From Stichopus chloronotus (taxonomy: Eukaryota > Echinodermata > Holothuroidea > Aspidochirotida > Stichopodidae): 64,000 nt of DNA. The stretch is from contig CM037846.1 of the NCBI GenBank assembly GCA_021234535.1, positions 13,284,705 to 13,348,704 on the forward strand, written 5' to 3'. The notes beneath the pieces are model-generated. The model saw nothing but the letters and a program-made list of their open reading frames with translations, ran no database searches and was not told the origin of the DNA. This document shows positions 52,310 through 62,851 of the stretch, piece by piece (the first letter of the stretch is position 1; each line of letters starts with the position of its first letter). The position numbers were made by a program, and so were the translations under genes.

Positions 52310-54242
52310 GTGAGTATCCCTTCGACGGCCATCGTCGTACCTCCCGTATGACCCCTGTTTATCTGATCACGTCAAATTATGCGCAGAATCTCTGTTGATG
52401 TTTGATTTTCATAAGTTATCAAGGATAGGATCGAGTAATCTAGACGTTGCTGAGAACCTACGAAATGCAGCCATGGAAATTGACGATGAGAGATATGCAA
52501 GGGAAAGTTTGAAAGAGACATTAACCTCCAGAATCGAGGCGATACATCAGCATGTCGTATTTATTGCCAAGATCATGTCCCAAGGGGCGAAACCAGAAAC
52601 AAGCAGTAAATTTAAAAAAAAAGGTTGAAATTTAAAAAATGTTGCAAGAGACCATTGTCAAGTCAGGGTGCTATCGCAGTCAAGGAGTCGAGACTACGGG
52701 TAAGTAACGATCGTATTTTTGGGTTAGAGATGACATCATTGCGAGTGTCGGAGGCCAGAGATGGGTGGCCGTCTCACATGACAGTAGAACACTCAAGAAA
52801 TCAAAGTATGATGTCAGGTTGAACACGGTTTCCCTTCCACGTTATATCAACTTTGCTTCAAATCTTTGAAATCCTTTAAAATCTGTGATTTGGTACACCC
52901 CTTTCTGACGTAGTTTAGCAGCTAGCACTTTGGGCACTGATGATTCAGTGCGTGCTACTCGTGAGCATTGTTTTTGTGAGTTTGAGGCCTTTCACTGATA
53001 TCCAGATGAAAGAAATATGATTAATTTTAATGTTATGCCCCATGATACCCAGCAATCTTACCGCATGTCTCGTTCGATGAAGCTGTAGATTTAAGTGCTT
53101 CAGTCATGTACTCTAAAGAAAGGTCAATCAATATTCAACATTCAGAACGTTACTCAGCGTCGTACAAACATGTAGTTATGTGCCCTACTGTGAAAGTGCT
53201 CATTTCTTTATGAACATTAATTGCTCATTCATTAATTAAGCGTCACATTCAGACCTCTGTGAGCTTGTAATGGACTTGCTTCTAAGACACATTCAAGCGA
53301 TTAGTAGTGATGAGCAATTGTTGTACCAAAACAGACACACATTGAATACACACTTAAAGATATTTCATATTTATTAATGGGCATCAATAAAGCAGCCAGT
53401 ATCCCCAAGCTAATTAGTTTCCTGTCTGAAACGTTTGAGAGTTCTAACAACAATTGGTGAGAAGGAACAAAAACTGCAAGGAGTTGACTGTACCGTACAA
53501 ATTGGATCAAATCATGTTTTGAAAGATTATATTTATAAAAGTCATATATGTAGAAAAAAGAACGTCCTCTAGACTAAAGAATTCTTTAAAAAGTACATTC
53601 ACATAGAAGTAAGCTTGATCACCATAGCATGTTTGTTAACATTTTACTAGCATTTCTGATAAAGACTGATTACACTGTTTTTACAAGAACAAAAGCAGTT
53701 GGTACCTCTTTCTCGATTTTAGGTTAATGGTACCTTACCATTTTATTTGAAACATTTGAAATCTGCTCATGTCCATCGTTTCATTGCTTTTGATAACCAA
53801 TCGGTGGACATCAAACATCAGTATCATGACTTCGCATCGTATTGGACGCAACGGACCAAAGTTGTTACGTCCGTGAACGTTATCCGTCTGAGCAATCAGA
53901 GGAGGCCGGAACATTTAACATCAGATTGAACTCAATCATATCACAGTGACTGATCAGAATCCACAATACATGTTGGTATCATTTATGTGACGTATACAAG
54001 CAAAATATCAGTTGATCAGTTTTGACAAGACAATTTACTAGCGAAAAAATGATTAAAAAAGACATTTTATTTAGAAAAGACGTCATTTACAGCCACAAAA
54101 GTGGTAGGCAATGGTCTTCCTTTTTAAAAGCAACCCAATCTATTTACCTACCTTCCTCCCTCCTCACCAGTGTCACCCTTTTCCCCTGTCCCTATGATCG
54201 AACTATTGATGATTTCATGTATTTCTGGAAATACATTTTCAG
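52310..54242 (+). other. Intron 7
   Basis: This 1.9 kb phase 2 intron contains an orphan open frame (52395-52628), described under findings but not called as coding. No repeats were recognised. Confidence 0.88.
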
Positions 54243-54313
54243 AGATGTGGAACCAGGAGACTGGAATTTTGCCAAGCTCACCGCCGTGGAATCAATTAGT
54301 ATTCTGACGTTTG
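54243..54313 (+). CDS. SLC38A11: SLC38A11-like coding exon 8 (loop and transmembrane 6 start)
   Basis: This exon encodes residues 222-245 and one base of codon 246. The acceptor ATTTTCAG ends at 54242. An alternative AG two bases later would break the frame. The donor is G|GTAAGT. It gives DVEPGDWNFAKLTAVESIS then ILTF, matching the W-x-FAK...A start of transmembrane 6 in SLC38A11. Confidence 0.92.
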
Positions 54314-55233
54314 GTAAGTTCTTACGTAACTAACGGTTGCTACTCATAACGTTCAATGTGATTGTTGGCCAAATTTGTGGTATCTGATGCCATCTGTATC
54401 AATGCTCTGAAGATGAGTAGAGAAAGTATACTTTTTGCTTTGCATTCTTGGAAGCTACTTTCTGTTACAAAGTCATCATAAGCTTTGCAAATACTATTAG
54501 TATTTAAAAGTGTAAGGTTGTTGAATTATAGGACCACGCAGGTTTTCAGGTTGTATACAAACCAATATACTGCATAAAGGTGTGTATGAGAATTTCCCAA
54601 GTTTACACATTAATTACCCAATATTATTGCATTTACTGGAGAAGAAAAAGTAAGTGAATGTCTTAGTTTAATAATTGTATCAGCATTGCACATATGCAAA
54701 CTGCATGGACAGGATGATAAGAAATGGCTTGAAAAAGCATTCCAATGCAAAATGATGCTTTTAGTTTGTTTCCTTAACTATTTTACAGCACCTTATTAAG
54801 CAAAGTGAAGGCAACTTGGCTGATTTGTACTGCTCGTGCATGTCAAATGAGATTTATGTGAAAGCGAAATGGATATTTGCAGGTACCAGCAACAAGTTGC
54901 GATTGTACTTAAGAATCTGAACAATGATTCATCTCTCAGTAACTTAACTCTGTCTCCTGCACTTTTGGCTTGTCATAGCTCTTTACACATATAAGTGTGT
55001 CCGTGATCAGATCATGCAGCAAAGACACGAAGGACATATAATGGCTTGCCGAGCGCCGGATGCCGGACATAAAAACACACTAGATTAAAGTACGACTTGT
55101 TACTCTACATGAGCCTAGCATTCTAAATGCACACCGTTATTGACAGATTCATGGAACTTTCACCTTTTGAGAAAATTATATATGGCAGCCCTATCATGGC
55201 ATCTGCGCCATGAATAAATAACGGTTTGTTAAA

Positions 55234-55602
55234 CAGGGATGTAAGTTTTCTGTATTAATACGGAATTCCGTATTTTTTAAAATTGGCTGATACCTCTGTA
55301 TTTCCCCTGTATTCCAACCGTTTTTTTGCCAACTGGAAGTACAGAAACTTATCTGAAAACATTGGAGGAAGTTTTGTTGAAGTTCAAACGGAAATCACGC
55401 AGAAATAACACTGCAAACTACACTGTGTTTTTGTATCTTATAGCGTCATGTAAATTGTGTGTTTTGCACCTCAGCTCTCTCCTGACAGCAGAAATTTTCA
55501 AAAGGGGAGGGGGACACCTCCGCCCCTTATACCCCACCCCCAGGATGGCGTTCCTGTATAAGCTATTTTCAGTATTTTTTTTACCCTGCACTTACATCCC
55601 TG
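55234..55602. mobile_element. Non-autonomous DNA element with 12-bp TIRs, 369 bp
   Basis: The ends are CAGGGATGTAAG (55234-55245) and CTTACATCCCTG (55591-55602), a perfect 12-bp terminal inverted repeat. GTTAAA directly abuts both ends (55228-55233 and 55603-55608), a perfect 6-bp target duplication. CAGGG ends suggest hAT, but hAT makes 8-bp duplications, so the superfamily is open. The interior has an ATACGGAATTCCGTAT palindrome and a C-rich tract, and no transposase. Confidence 0.85.
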
Positions 55603-55984
55603 GTTAAAGTTCTGTTAGATTTGGCTACAAAGTCAGTCTGTCAGCATAAATGTTCCAGTCAGTGACCACTTAACAGTGTATCAGTACATGCTCATAGCAC
55701 ATACTTCAGCTCGCTTACCAGTGCTCATCAAGGTGGTGATCGATGTTCTTCTGAGTTGGACGTACACTTTAGCATGGAAGTGCAGTATTTTGGGGTAGGT
55801 TTTGTTGTTCGAACCTGAGGTTAGTGCGACCCTCACAGGTTGACTTAATATATGTCAGTCAGGAAGACTGACTCTTCCAGCTATAGACTGTTATCATTGA
55901 AGCCAATACAACTAGTGGAGCCAACAGGATAAATTTGTTAATAAAGAGTGTTGGGACAGGTACTGAAAATAATGTTTTGAAAAG

Positions 55985-56260
55985 GACTGTCATACCATAG
56001 GCTTGTACACTAGAGGGTTCGTAATCGTGAGTGGTAGTTCAATCAGCATTTATGTGCCAATTTGCAATCCTAAAGGTGGTTCAAACAACAGGCTCGTAAT
56101 TAGCCTATACACCCTAGCTTGCAATCCTACTGTAAAGGTGATTCAAACAGCGCACTGTCATAACCTTGCACACCGGGTTGGCAATCCCAATGGTGGTGGG
56201 ATTGAATGAAGCAGTACTGTCCTAGGTGCACACTGTCGTAGCTCCTCATACAGATGAAAT
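55985..56260 (+). repeat. Degenerate ~60-bp minisatellite, about four units
   Basis: Units share GCAATCC(T/C), AAAGGTGRTTCAAACA and ACTGTCATA words, with GCAATCC at about 56064, 56120 and 56181, a period of about 56-61 bp. An outlying, weaker relative may lie near 56840-56890. Confidence 0.65.
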
Positions 56261-56529
56261 TGACTGAATCAACCTCAAAGGGAATGTCCCTCGCATGGTG
56301 ACATAGCAATCTTCAAAAAGTGCCAGCAATCTTTTCATGAATTTGCATAGGCAGCAAAAGAATTAATGCGCATTGCCAAGTGCAATGTGGGAGCGGTAGA
56401 TTTACGTGGCTGTTTGAACAAAATGCAGCTATGCCAGGTTGTTTTGGTTTCATTGAGGTTATTTTCGTCCTGTCTAGATTTGATCAATTTTTGTTAATGA
56501 TTGTCTGTCTGTTCTCTTTTATCCTGCAG

Positions 56530-56691
56530 CGTTCGTTTGTCATCACAATGCATTCCTCATATTTGCCTCCTTGGAGACACAAACACAACGCACGTGGAAC
56601 AAAGTGACCCATTATGCCGTAGCTATGGCAACGCTATTCGTGCTGATAGTCGGTGTCACGGGATACGTCACCTTCAAGCATTACACGCAAG
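56530..56691 (+). CDS. SLC38A11: SLC38A11-like coding exon 9 (transmembrane 6-7)
   Basis: This exon encodes residues 246-299 and one base of codon 300. The acceptor is ATCCTGCAG and the donor G|GTACGT. It begins AFVCHHNAFLIFASLE, the CHHN block that is highly diagnostic of SLC38A11-like carriers. A cytosolic TWNKVTHYA segment and transmembrane 7 ending GYVTF follow. Confidence 0.96.
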
Positions 56692-58113
56692 GTACGTTCC
56701 GTAATTCACTCGATCACGCTCTTAATCGGTTTTGTATTTCCCTCCAGAACATCACATTATGCGGTGTTCAGCTATGAGGCAATGTTTTTTCGGAGGAAAG
56801 CTTAATTAGTTTCATTGATGGGATTCGTTTCTGGAGCATCTTGCACACCGTAGGTATGCAGTTGATAATCCCACCTGCAGGGAAAGGTGCTGTCATAAGA
56901 AAGAGATTCTAGCCATCGGTATATTTAAAACAAAAATGAGCAATAGATCTGATAAGCAATTAAGATGTACCAGCAGAATTTGCAGACATTTAGAGAGATG
57001 TGAGGGTTTATATCTTGTCCTTTGCAAGAACATAAATCCCAAGGATGCAGGTATATGTCTGCAAGCGAAATGTTTCACACCAGGGTTTGCGCTACCCACC
57101 ATCTGGTGCACACATCGTACATTACACAGTTTGCAGTAGACCTGGATGCTGTGTTGCTCCTTCAAAGGGAAGTGCCATGAACGAGAAGGGCACATAAGTG
57201 GGGACTCTGGGTGAAGCTAAGCGGACCTGTGAGTGATGATGTAAATTTATGCCTTGAAGCACATAAATTTATTGTTGAAGTTTTGAAAACTGCAGCTTTT
57301 GATTATCCTTGTTATTATCATTGAAAAACATCCATAAGTAAGGTGGTGTCTTTTTTTGTGCACAAATGCTATCTCAAATATTATAGTCCAACAAAGACTG
57401 TTTTAGATATTGATAAAATTGTTTCATAATTGTTTCTTTGGACATGCATATTCCAAAAACCTTTTTGAGAGCAACAATGTGAAAAAGACCAAAAGGCTGC
57501 TTAAAATTGGTTCTTCATTAAATGAACTGTGAAATAAAATAGTGCAACTTATATTAGTATTGGTCTGACTGTATTATTGAAAGCAAGATCTTAAGACTGA
57601 AACATGTATCAGCCCCACTCACTAGTTTTATAAAATGTTCAAAGTACTGCTTTTTTTTAATTCAAAGTGATGGTGGTCGGTGTGTTTCATATTTCTCTGT
57701 AAATTAAAATTGATGAAGAGAGTTCTTTGAGGCAGAGAGTAAAAGGAGATGACGTATATAAGTTCTTGTCAATGGTATTCCAAAACTCTTTACCGTAACA
57801 TAAAAACGTAAGATGTCTCTTAGATAAATGAAGTAAGAAACAGAAACTACATGGTATCTGGTGGACAGCCATTAAGGGTTTAGGAGGAAGCACATGTGGT
57901 GTGTCTCCGCTTATACCCCATGGCCGCTAACCTAACACACAATATGCATACTACAGTAAGTGACACCTACCCACTGTCCAAATGATTGCTGCATACTATT
58001 TAATAAGGACCTTATAAATAATATACATCTCATGAATATTCAAAACATTACAGTGTTCGTGAAACAGTTGCTAGTTAAAGCAACATTTTGATTTTCTTTC
58101 TTACTTTATTTAG
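56692..58113 (+). other. Intron 9
   Basis: This is a 1.4 kb phase 1 intron. Nothing was recognised beyond AT-rich sequence. Confidence 0.9.
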
Positions 58114-58226
58114 GTGATTTGCTGCAAAATTACTGCTACACAGACGACCTTGTCAACATCGCCAGGGTGGCGTTTGCTATCACCATCATGTGCACCTACC
58201 CCTTGGAGTGCTTGGTTTGCAGAGAG
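58114..58226 (+). CDS. SLC38A11: SLC38A11-like coding exon 10 (transmembrane 8)
   Basis: This exon encodes residues 300-337. The acceptor is TTATTTAG and the donor GAG|GTGAGT (phase 0). It reads GDLLQNYCYTDDLVNIAR, then a helix ending TYPLECLVCRE. The GDLxxNYCxxDDLV and TYPxECxVxRE blocks are the clearest matches to SLC38A11. T323 or T327 is the likely equivalent of the sodium-binding Thr of SNAT2 transmembrane 8. Confidence 0.96.
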
Positions 58227-58614
58227 GTGAGTGTAGTCAGGCAGGGTCAAAGGTCATGTCATTCGTTTGTGATATCAACCAGATGGATCAAAAGACCGCA
58301 TTGTCGTCACTGAGCAAAATGATGAAACTGGCAATAGGTGATGGCCTTGGAAAGATCTACTCTTCATCTCAAGAGTTTGTCAAAATTTTATACGCAGTTC
58401 AACCCTGTACATGCATGTACTCGTGTTGCACATGCTCAATTCTTCAGTCTTTTTTACTTGTACGTGATATCTGGTATTGCTTTGGTCACAACATGAAAAG
58501 TATTAAGTCTTTGAAGATCCTTATTTAAAACCGTCATATCGTCGCACAGAATTTGGCACACATGGCGTGCACAATTTCATCCCTCTTTTTCCTCAAACCC
58601 TCATCCCCCACCAG
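58227..58614 (+). other. Intron 10
   Basis: This is a 388 bp phase 0 intron. It has a DR1-type motif 18 bases past the donor. Confidence 0.92.
58244..58256 (+). promoter_or_regulatory. DR1 nuclear receptor-type motif
   Basis: GGGTCAAAGGTCA is an exact DR1 of the HNF4/RXR type, in the start of intron 10. It is not surrounded by the 145-bp repeat, so it is an independent occurrence. Binding is not shown. Confidence 0.35.
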
Positions 58615-58761
58615 GTGGTCGAGAACTTCATCGTTCGTCACAGGTTGGTCAGTTCGGAGCCGACGTTAGAGCGCCACCTCATCAACACCCTGATCATCGT
58701 CGGTATAGCCCTGGGTGTTTCCATGAGCACTGAGTGTTTGGGCCTGGTGTTAATCTTGAAT
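58615..58761 (+). CDS. SLC38A11: SLC38A11-like coding exon 11 (transmembrane 9-10)
   Basis: This exon encodes residues 338-386 (49 whole codons). The acceptor is CCCCACCAG and the donor AAT|GTGAGT. It starts VVENFIVRHRL, has a polar loop (SSEPTLERH), then transmembrane 9 (LINTLIIVGIALGVSM) and the short CLGLVLILN turn into transmembrane 10. Intron 10 before it is only 388 bp, the shortest in the gene. Confidence 0.95.
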
Positions 58762-59481
58762 GTGAGTAACAAATGTGTGCGCCTGCATGGCGCAGCTTTT
58801 AGATATGAGTCAAAACATATTCCTTGAGTGTCATGTGTTTGGGCCCGGTTGCAGTCTCGATATTTTTTCATGATTTTCTTCCAATTTATACCACCATATG
58901 ATCAGTTTACCAGTGACTGGCATTTTTACTTACGTTGTAAAAAATCTTTCACATGCCTGACAAATGTCATTAAATTTGAGTTTGGATCTTGGAAATGTCA
59001 TACTATAGTTATTGCCCGTAGGCCATTTTCCCCGGACTTGGCCGCAGAAGTCGAGGAAGTGTAATTTGTGATGGTTGGTCACTTTTCATGTTCTGTGGTT
59101 TCTCTCTCGCTCCTGGCACCCTGAGTCTGTAATGCCTAGCAGTAAGTAATTCTCACCAAAACTTTCTACTCGCTTGAGTGCGTACAGGCCAGATAAAGGT
59201 GAGACTGAGTTGGTGCAGGAGATAGTTCAGTTTCTTGTTAATTTTCATATTCAGCAGCATTGAGAAGTTGCGGGTGTGCCATCTGTCCTATCATGGAACC
59301 AACATGAGCTGCTTTTAGAATGGCCCATTTTGCTAATTTGGCAAAGATTTTCTATTATCATAGCATTTGTAATTTTCCTTTTTGTTGGCAAGTTCTCTTT
59401 TTGTTTTGGGGATGGAGAGGACAAATGTGAATTAGAAACACCATGTTTGTTTGTCAGTTCTTAATTACTTTTATTTCTTGT

Positions 59482-59520
59482 GGGGGGGGGGGGAAGGGGG
59501 GGAAGGGAGGGAGGGAGGGA
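59482..59520 (+). repeat. G-rich tract, G-quadruplex prone
   Basis: G12, AA, G7, AA and then four GGGA units. It far exceeds the minimum four-G-run pattern for a quadruplex on the sense strand. Confidence 0.9.
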
Positions 59521-60054
59521 TTAGAAGAAAAGGGGTGGAACAGCTATGAGCTGAATTTGAGCAAGGATTTTCACACTTGAATAAACAACATTGACTGCTT
59601 GTCCACCTATTGGGTGACATGCATTTGTCTGTTTAGAACTCTTCATGGACCTGTTGGAATGGAAAAGAAGGGTTAAAAACCATTTGTCCTGGTCAATAGC
59701 TTGTCTGCAAACAGTTCGTCTAGTGTCCCATATGTTGATCTGTCCATTGCCCATAATTTCCAGTCTAGGAGTTAAAAACGAAACAAGAGTGGGAACTTTA
59801 GTCTGCCTAATATCTTTCTATATTCCATCTGTTTCACTTTCCACTTGTCGAATCAGTCATATCATGTGGAGGCATAATTAAAATATTGTTGTTTTGCAGT
59901 AACAGCATGACTAAGGATTGGGAGTATGGCTTTTTGGGGGCACCGTAAGAGTGATAGTATGCAACCTGAAAGGGTGATTTCTGGTGATCTAGGGTGAATT
60001 TTGGATTCCTTGCTGAATGAATCTATACGATCGCGATGTCATGTGTTTGTGTGT

Positions 60055-60860
60055 TTTAATGTATGTGACACTTTGCTTGTAAACACGATATCTGAAGAAG
60101 GGTAACTGTGACTGATCTCATACTTGGTGTGTGGGTTGGTCATACTGAGTAGATGATCTCTATCGTTTTTGGTGGAGGTCATAGGTTATTTGAGCTCACC
60201 AGAGGTCAAACTGTGAAAACCTTGCAAACACAACACCTCTAGAATGGTAATATTGACTGATCTCATGCTTATTGTGTGGATTGATCACACTGAATAGATG
60301 ATCCCTATTATTCTTGGTGGAGGTCAAAGGTCATTTAAAGTCACCAAGAGTCGGGTTGTGAAAGCCCTTTAAATACGATATCTCAAGGTTGGTAAGCTTG
60401 ATTGACCTCATGCTTGACATGTGAGTTGGTCATACTGAGTAGATGATCCCTTTTGTTTGTGGTGGAGTTCGAAGGTCATTTGAGGTCATTAGTGGTCAAA
60501 CTGTGAAAACATTGTACACAAATATCTCAAGAAGGGTAAAGTTGACTGACATCATACTTGATGCATGGGTTGGTCATACTGAACAAATGATCCTCATTGT
60601 TTTTGGTGGAGGTCAAAGGTCATCAGAGGCCAAACTGTGAAAACATTGTGAAAACACTATCTCCAGAAAGATAACCTCACCTGATCTTATTTGTGAAGCA
60701 TTGGCTGACCATGCGAAGTAGATCATTCCTATTGTTTAGGTGGAGGTCGAAGGTCATTTTAGGTCACCGGATGTCACACTAAGAAAACTTTCTAAAAACA
60801 GTATCTCCAGAAAGCTAACCTTGACTGATATCATACTTTAAATTTTGGTTGGCCATACTG
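60055..60860 (+). repeat. Tandem array of ~145-bp units with AGGTCA half-sites
   Basis: About five and a half diverged units with starts near 60076, 60222, 60367, 60510, 60645 and 60788. Each unit has an (A/T)AAACACNATATCTCNAGAAGG-like segment, a TTGACTGATCTCATACTT-like segment, TGGTCATACTGA, and GGTGGAGGTCAAAGGTCATTT followed by further GGTCA words. AGGTCAAAGGTCA, an exact DR1, occurs at 60321-60333 and 60610-60622. It has no coding potential. Confidence 0.9.
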
Positions 60861-61419
60861 TGCTGTGTGACTGGGGCTTTCAATTCCAATTTTTGGCTTC
60901 GAAATTGTCTCTGGGAAGCCTGTTGGTCTCTATCTTGGTCAAGGCATTTGTAGTTTTCGTTCTTTTTTGTATTTCCACATGCAATGCTTTTAACATATCC
61001 ATCACACTGCTCTTCTAACAGGGCCATGTTCGTCAGCTGTACACACACGAGCCCCATACCCAACTGAGTTATGCATATCCGAGGGTCTGTTCATACAAAC
61101 GTCTTGGACATTTGTCAAAAATGGGGTGTTATTATCTGCAAAACACTGGATCTTTATTCATATAACACAGTCGCTTGTGTACCGAATGCCCACACAGTCA
61201 CAGCAAAGTACTTGTTCACTGTTTGCCCTGATTGGTTGTTCTGCCTGAAGAAATCATAAATAAACATGAAAGTTTAAGGTGTGAATTAAATCATCAAATC
61301 TGATTGGTTCCTCCACTTTTTCGAAGCGACACGGCCATAAAATAAAGAAAAAGTTAAGGTAGTTTGGAACAAATGTACAAGACCCCAGTGTGAAGTAGAA
61401 GTCGGCGAGGAACAGCAGA

Positions 61420-61434
61420 GGGGGGGGGGGGGGG
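61420..61434. repeat. G15 homopolymer
   Basis: Fifteen consecutive G residues in intron 11. Confidence 0.95.
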
Positions 61435-61568
61435 TCAGCTCTGTGCAAAGGAAACTTGGTGCATGTGATACTACATATTACTAGGGTCTTAGCAGGGCTA
61501 GTCGGGCTCCTGACATTGACTGCTGTAATGTAGTATAGTGCGTCTTTTACTTTGTGAGGCGAACTTAC

Positions 61569-61711
61569 CCATCAGCATCAATCACAAATGGTGCCTGCCT
61601 CTTGACCACTTCTGTAAGCCAAGTTACAGTAATGTGAAACCCCTTCTCATACGTGGCATGTTCTGCGAGACCCTTACCAGCTTGTATCTGTTTGCCCACA
61701 TTTGGAGAGTA
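61569..61711 (-). pseudogene. NAXD-like exon relic on the minus strand of intron 11
   Basis: On the minus strand 61611 down to 61569 is a 43-nt exon-like segment with acceptor GGCTTACAG and donor GG|GTAAGT. With a preceding G it reads EVVKRQAPFVIDADG, matching the core of NAXD (ATP- or ADP-dependent NAD(P)H-hydrate dehydratase), whose conserved (V/I)VIDADG(L) block is followed by an intron in the same place as far as I recall. An upstream segment 61711-61678 ends in donor CTG|GTAAGG, keeps phase, and adds YSPNVGKQIQA. Its acceptor is weak and the intron between them would be only 66 nt. The GPGLGR, LTPN and GGxGD blocks of NAXD were not found nearby. So this is probably a fragmentary duplicate or pseudogene; a real nested gene with distant exons is the alternative. 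Confidence 0.45.
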
Positions 61712-62851
61712 CTACTTTTACAATAGGGTTTTACATGTAAATATTCCGTCACGGAATTTGAGAAAGATTGGAAGCAAGTCTGATTTGATATTTCTCAGAG
61801 AACAATGTCAACATATTGCCATTGACTTACTGTGTAAAATGATCGAAGAAGCGATATTACTTTGATAATTGGGTAACATTCGCTTGAATACTTGAAGACG
61901 TCCTTTGAAACGGGCTTACAAATAGTGCCGTTATTTTGCCAAATTCCTTCGTGGACACAAATTGGCTGAAGTGTCATGTAAACAAAGTCTTTTTCAGAGA
62001 TTTTTGATTCCTTGCATTCTGGGTGTGTTAGGACACTATTTTTTAAACTAAACTATTGCAGAGATCTCAACAACAAGCCATCTTATTGACCATTATCAGT
62101 ACTGCATAAAAGCTATACCTTCCTTGCAATCAAGGAGCATCTAGAGTTACCACAATTACCACAGTTAACTTGAAACCTTTGTACAGTCCAGCTGGATAGT
62201 TATGTCAAGATTTCAAAGCAATATTTGGCCACCAAGGAATCACTAAGCCTTTTGGTTTTCTGGTTATTGAAAACTTCTCTGACATGCTCCGTGCCAACCA
62301 ATATGGCGTTCCGCTTAGTCTTCTCACAATTTTTATCATATAAGTGATGAACGGCACCGCTTGACCTTTGGCACCCACCAAGAAGGATGCACCCCCACTG
62401 CCACTGTTGTCTAGGTTTAATATATTCATCATACCTCTCTGGTCCTCAGGATGCTCTCCTGAGTCACTTATAAGTTTGCTACAATGTGCTGAATGTATTG
62501 TGTCTCATATTATCCTAAGCCAGGCAAGTAGTTCTATACCAAAACTGTTCTGTTGGCATATCTGTACTTAACTTAAAAGAACCAATTTGTATAATTCAAT
62601 GCACATTTGCTTCAATGTTGCGACTACATTCCAGAGATGGTTATCGAAGTGGTACCTACAATTAATGCACTGCATCCATGTGCTGATAATGTTGAGACCA
62701 GCAGAAAGTGGACAGTTTACCACACACAAATTTTGTTGATATGTAAACGAGATGGAAAATTTCCATAAACCGTTATTTGCTTTCAAAAATTTCTCAGACC
62801 GGTTCTCATACATATGGCAACCATGAAATATCTGTTACATCTCGTCATCAG

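Larger units (their letters stand above)
54314..56529 (+). other. Intron 8
   Basis: This 2.2 kb phase 1 intron contains an inserted element with terminal inverted repeats (55234-55602) and a short minisatellite (55985-56260). Confidence 0.9.
58762..62851 (+). other. Intron 11
   Basis: This 4.1 kb phase 0 intron contains a G-quadruplex-prone tract (59482-59520), the AGGTCA tandem array (60055-60860), a G15 run (61420-61434) and a minus-strand NAXD-like exon relic (61569-61711 and possible further pieces to about 62430). Confidence 0.9.

Noticed and set aside
52395..52699. Cassette exon of the SLC38A11-like gene in intron 7
   Set aside because: It would have to enter and leave in phase 2; the frames and the donor at 52699 do not fit and the protein joins correctly without it.
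54022..54333. 103-codon frame running into coding exon 8
   Set aside because: The open frame upstream of 54243 is intronic; the acceptor at 54241-54242 and the exon 7 phase define the real exon.
58190..58528. 112-codon frame across the exon 10 end and intron 10
   Set aside because: It reads exon 10 in another frame and continues through the donor; the real frame uses GAG|GTGAGT.
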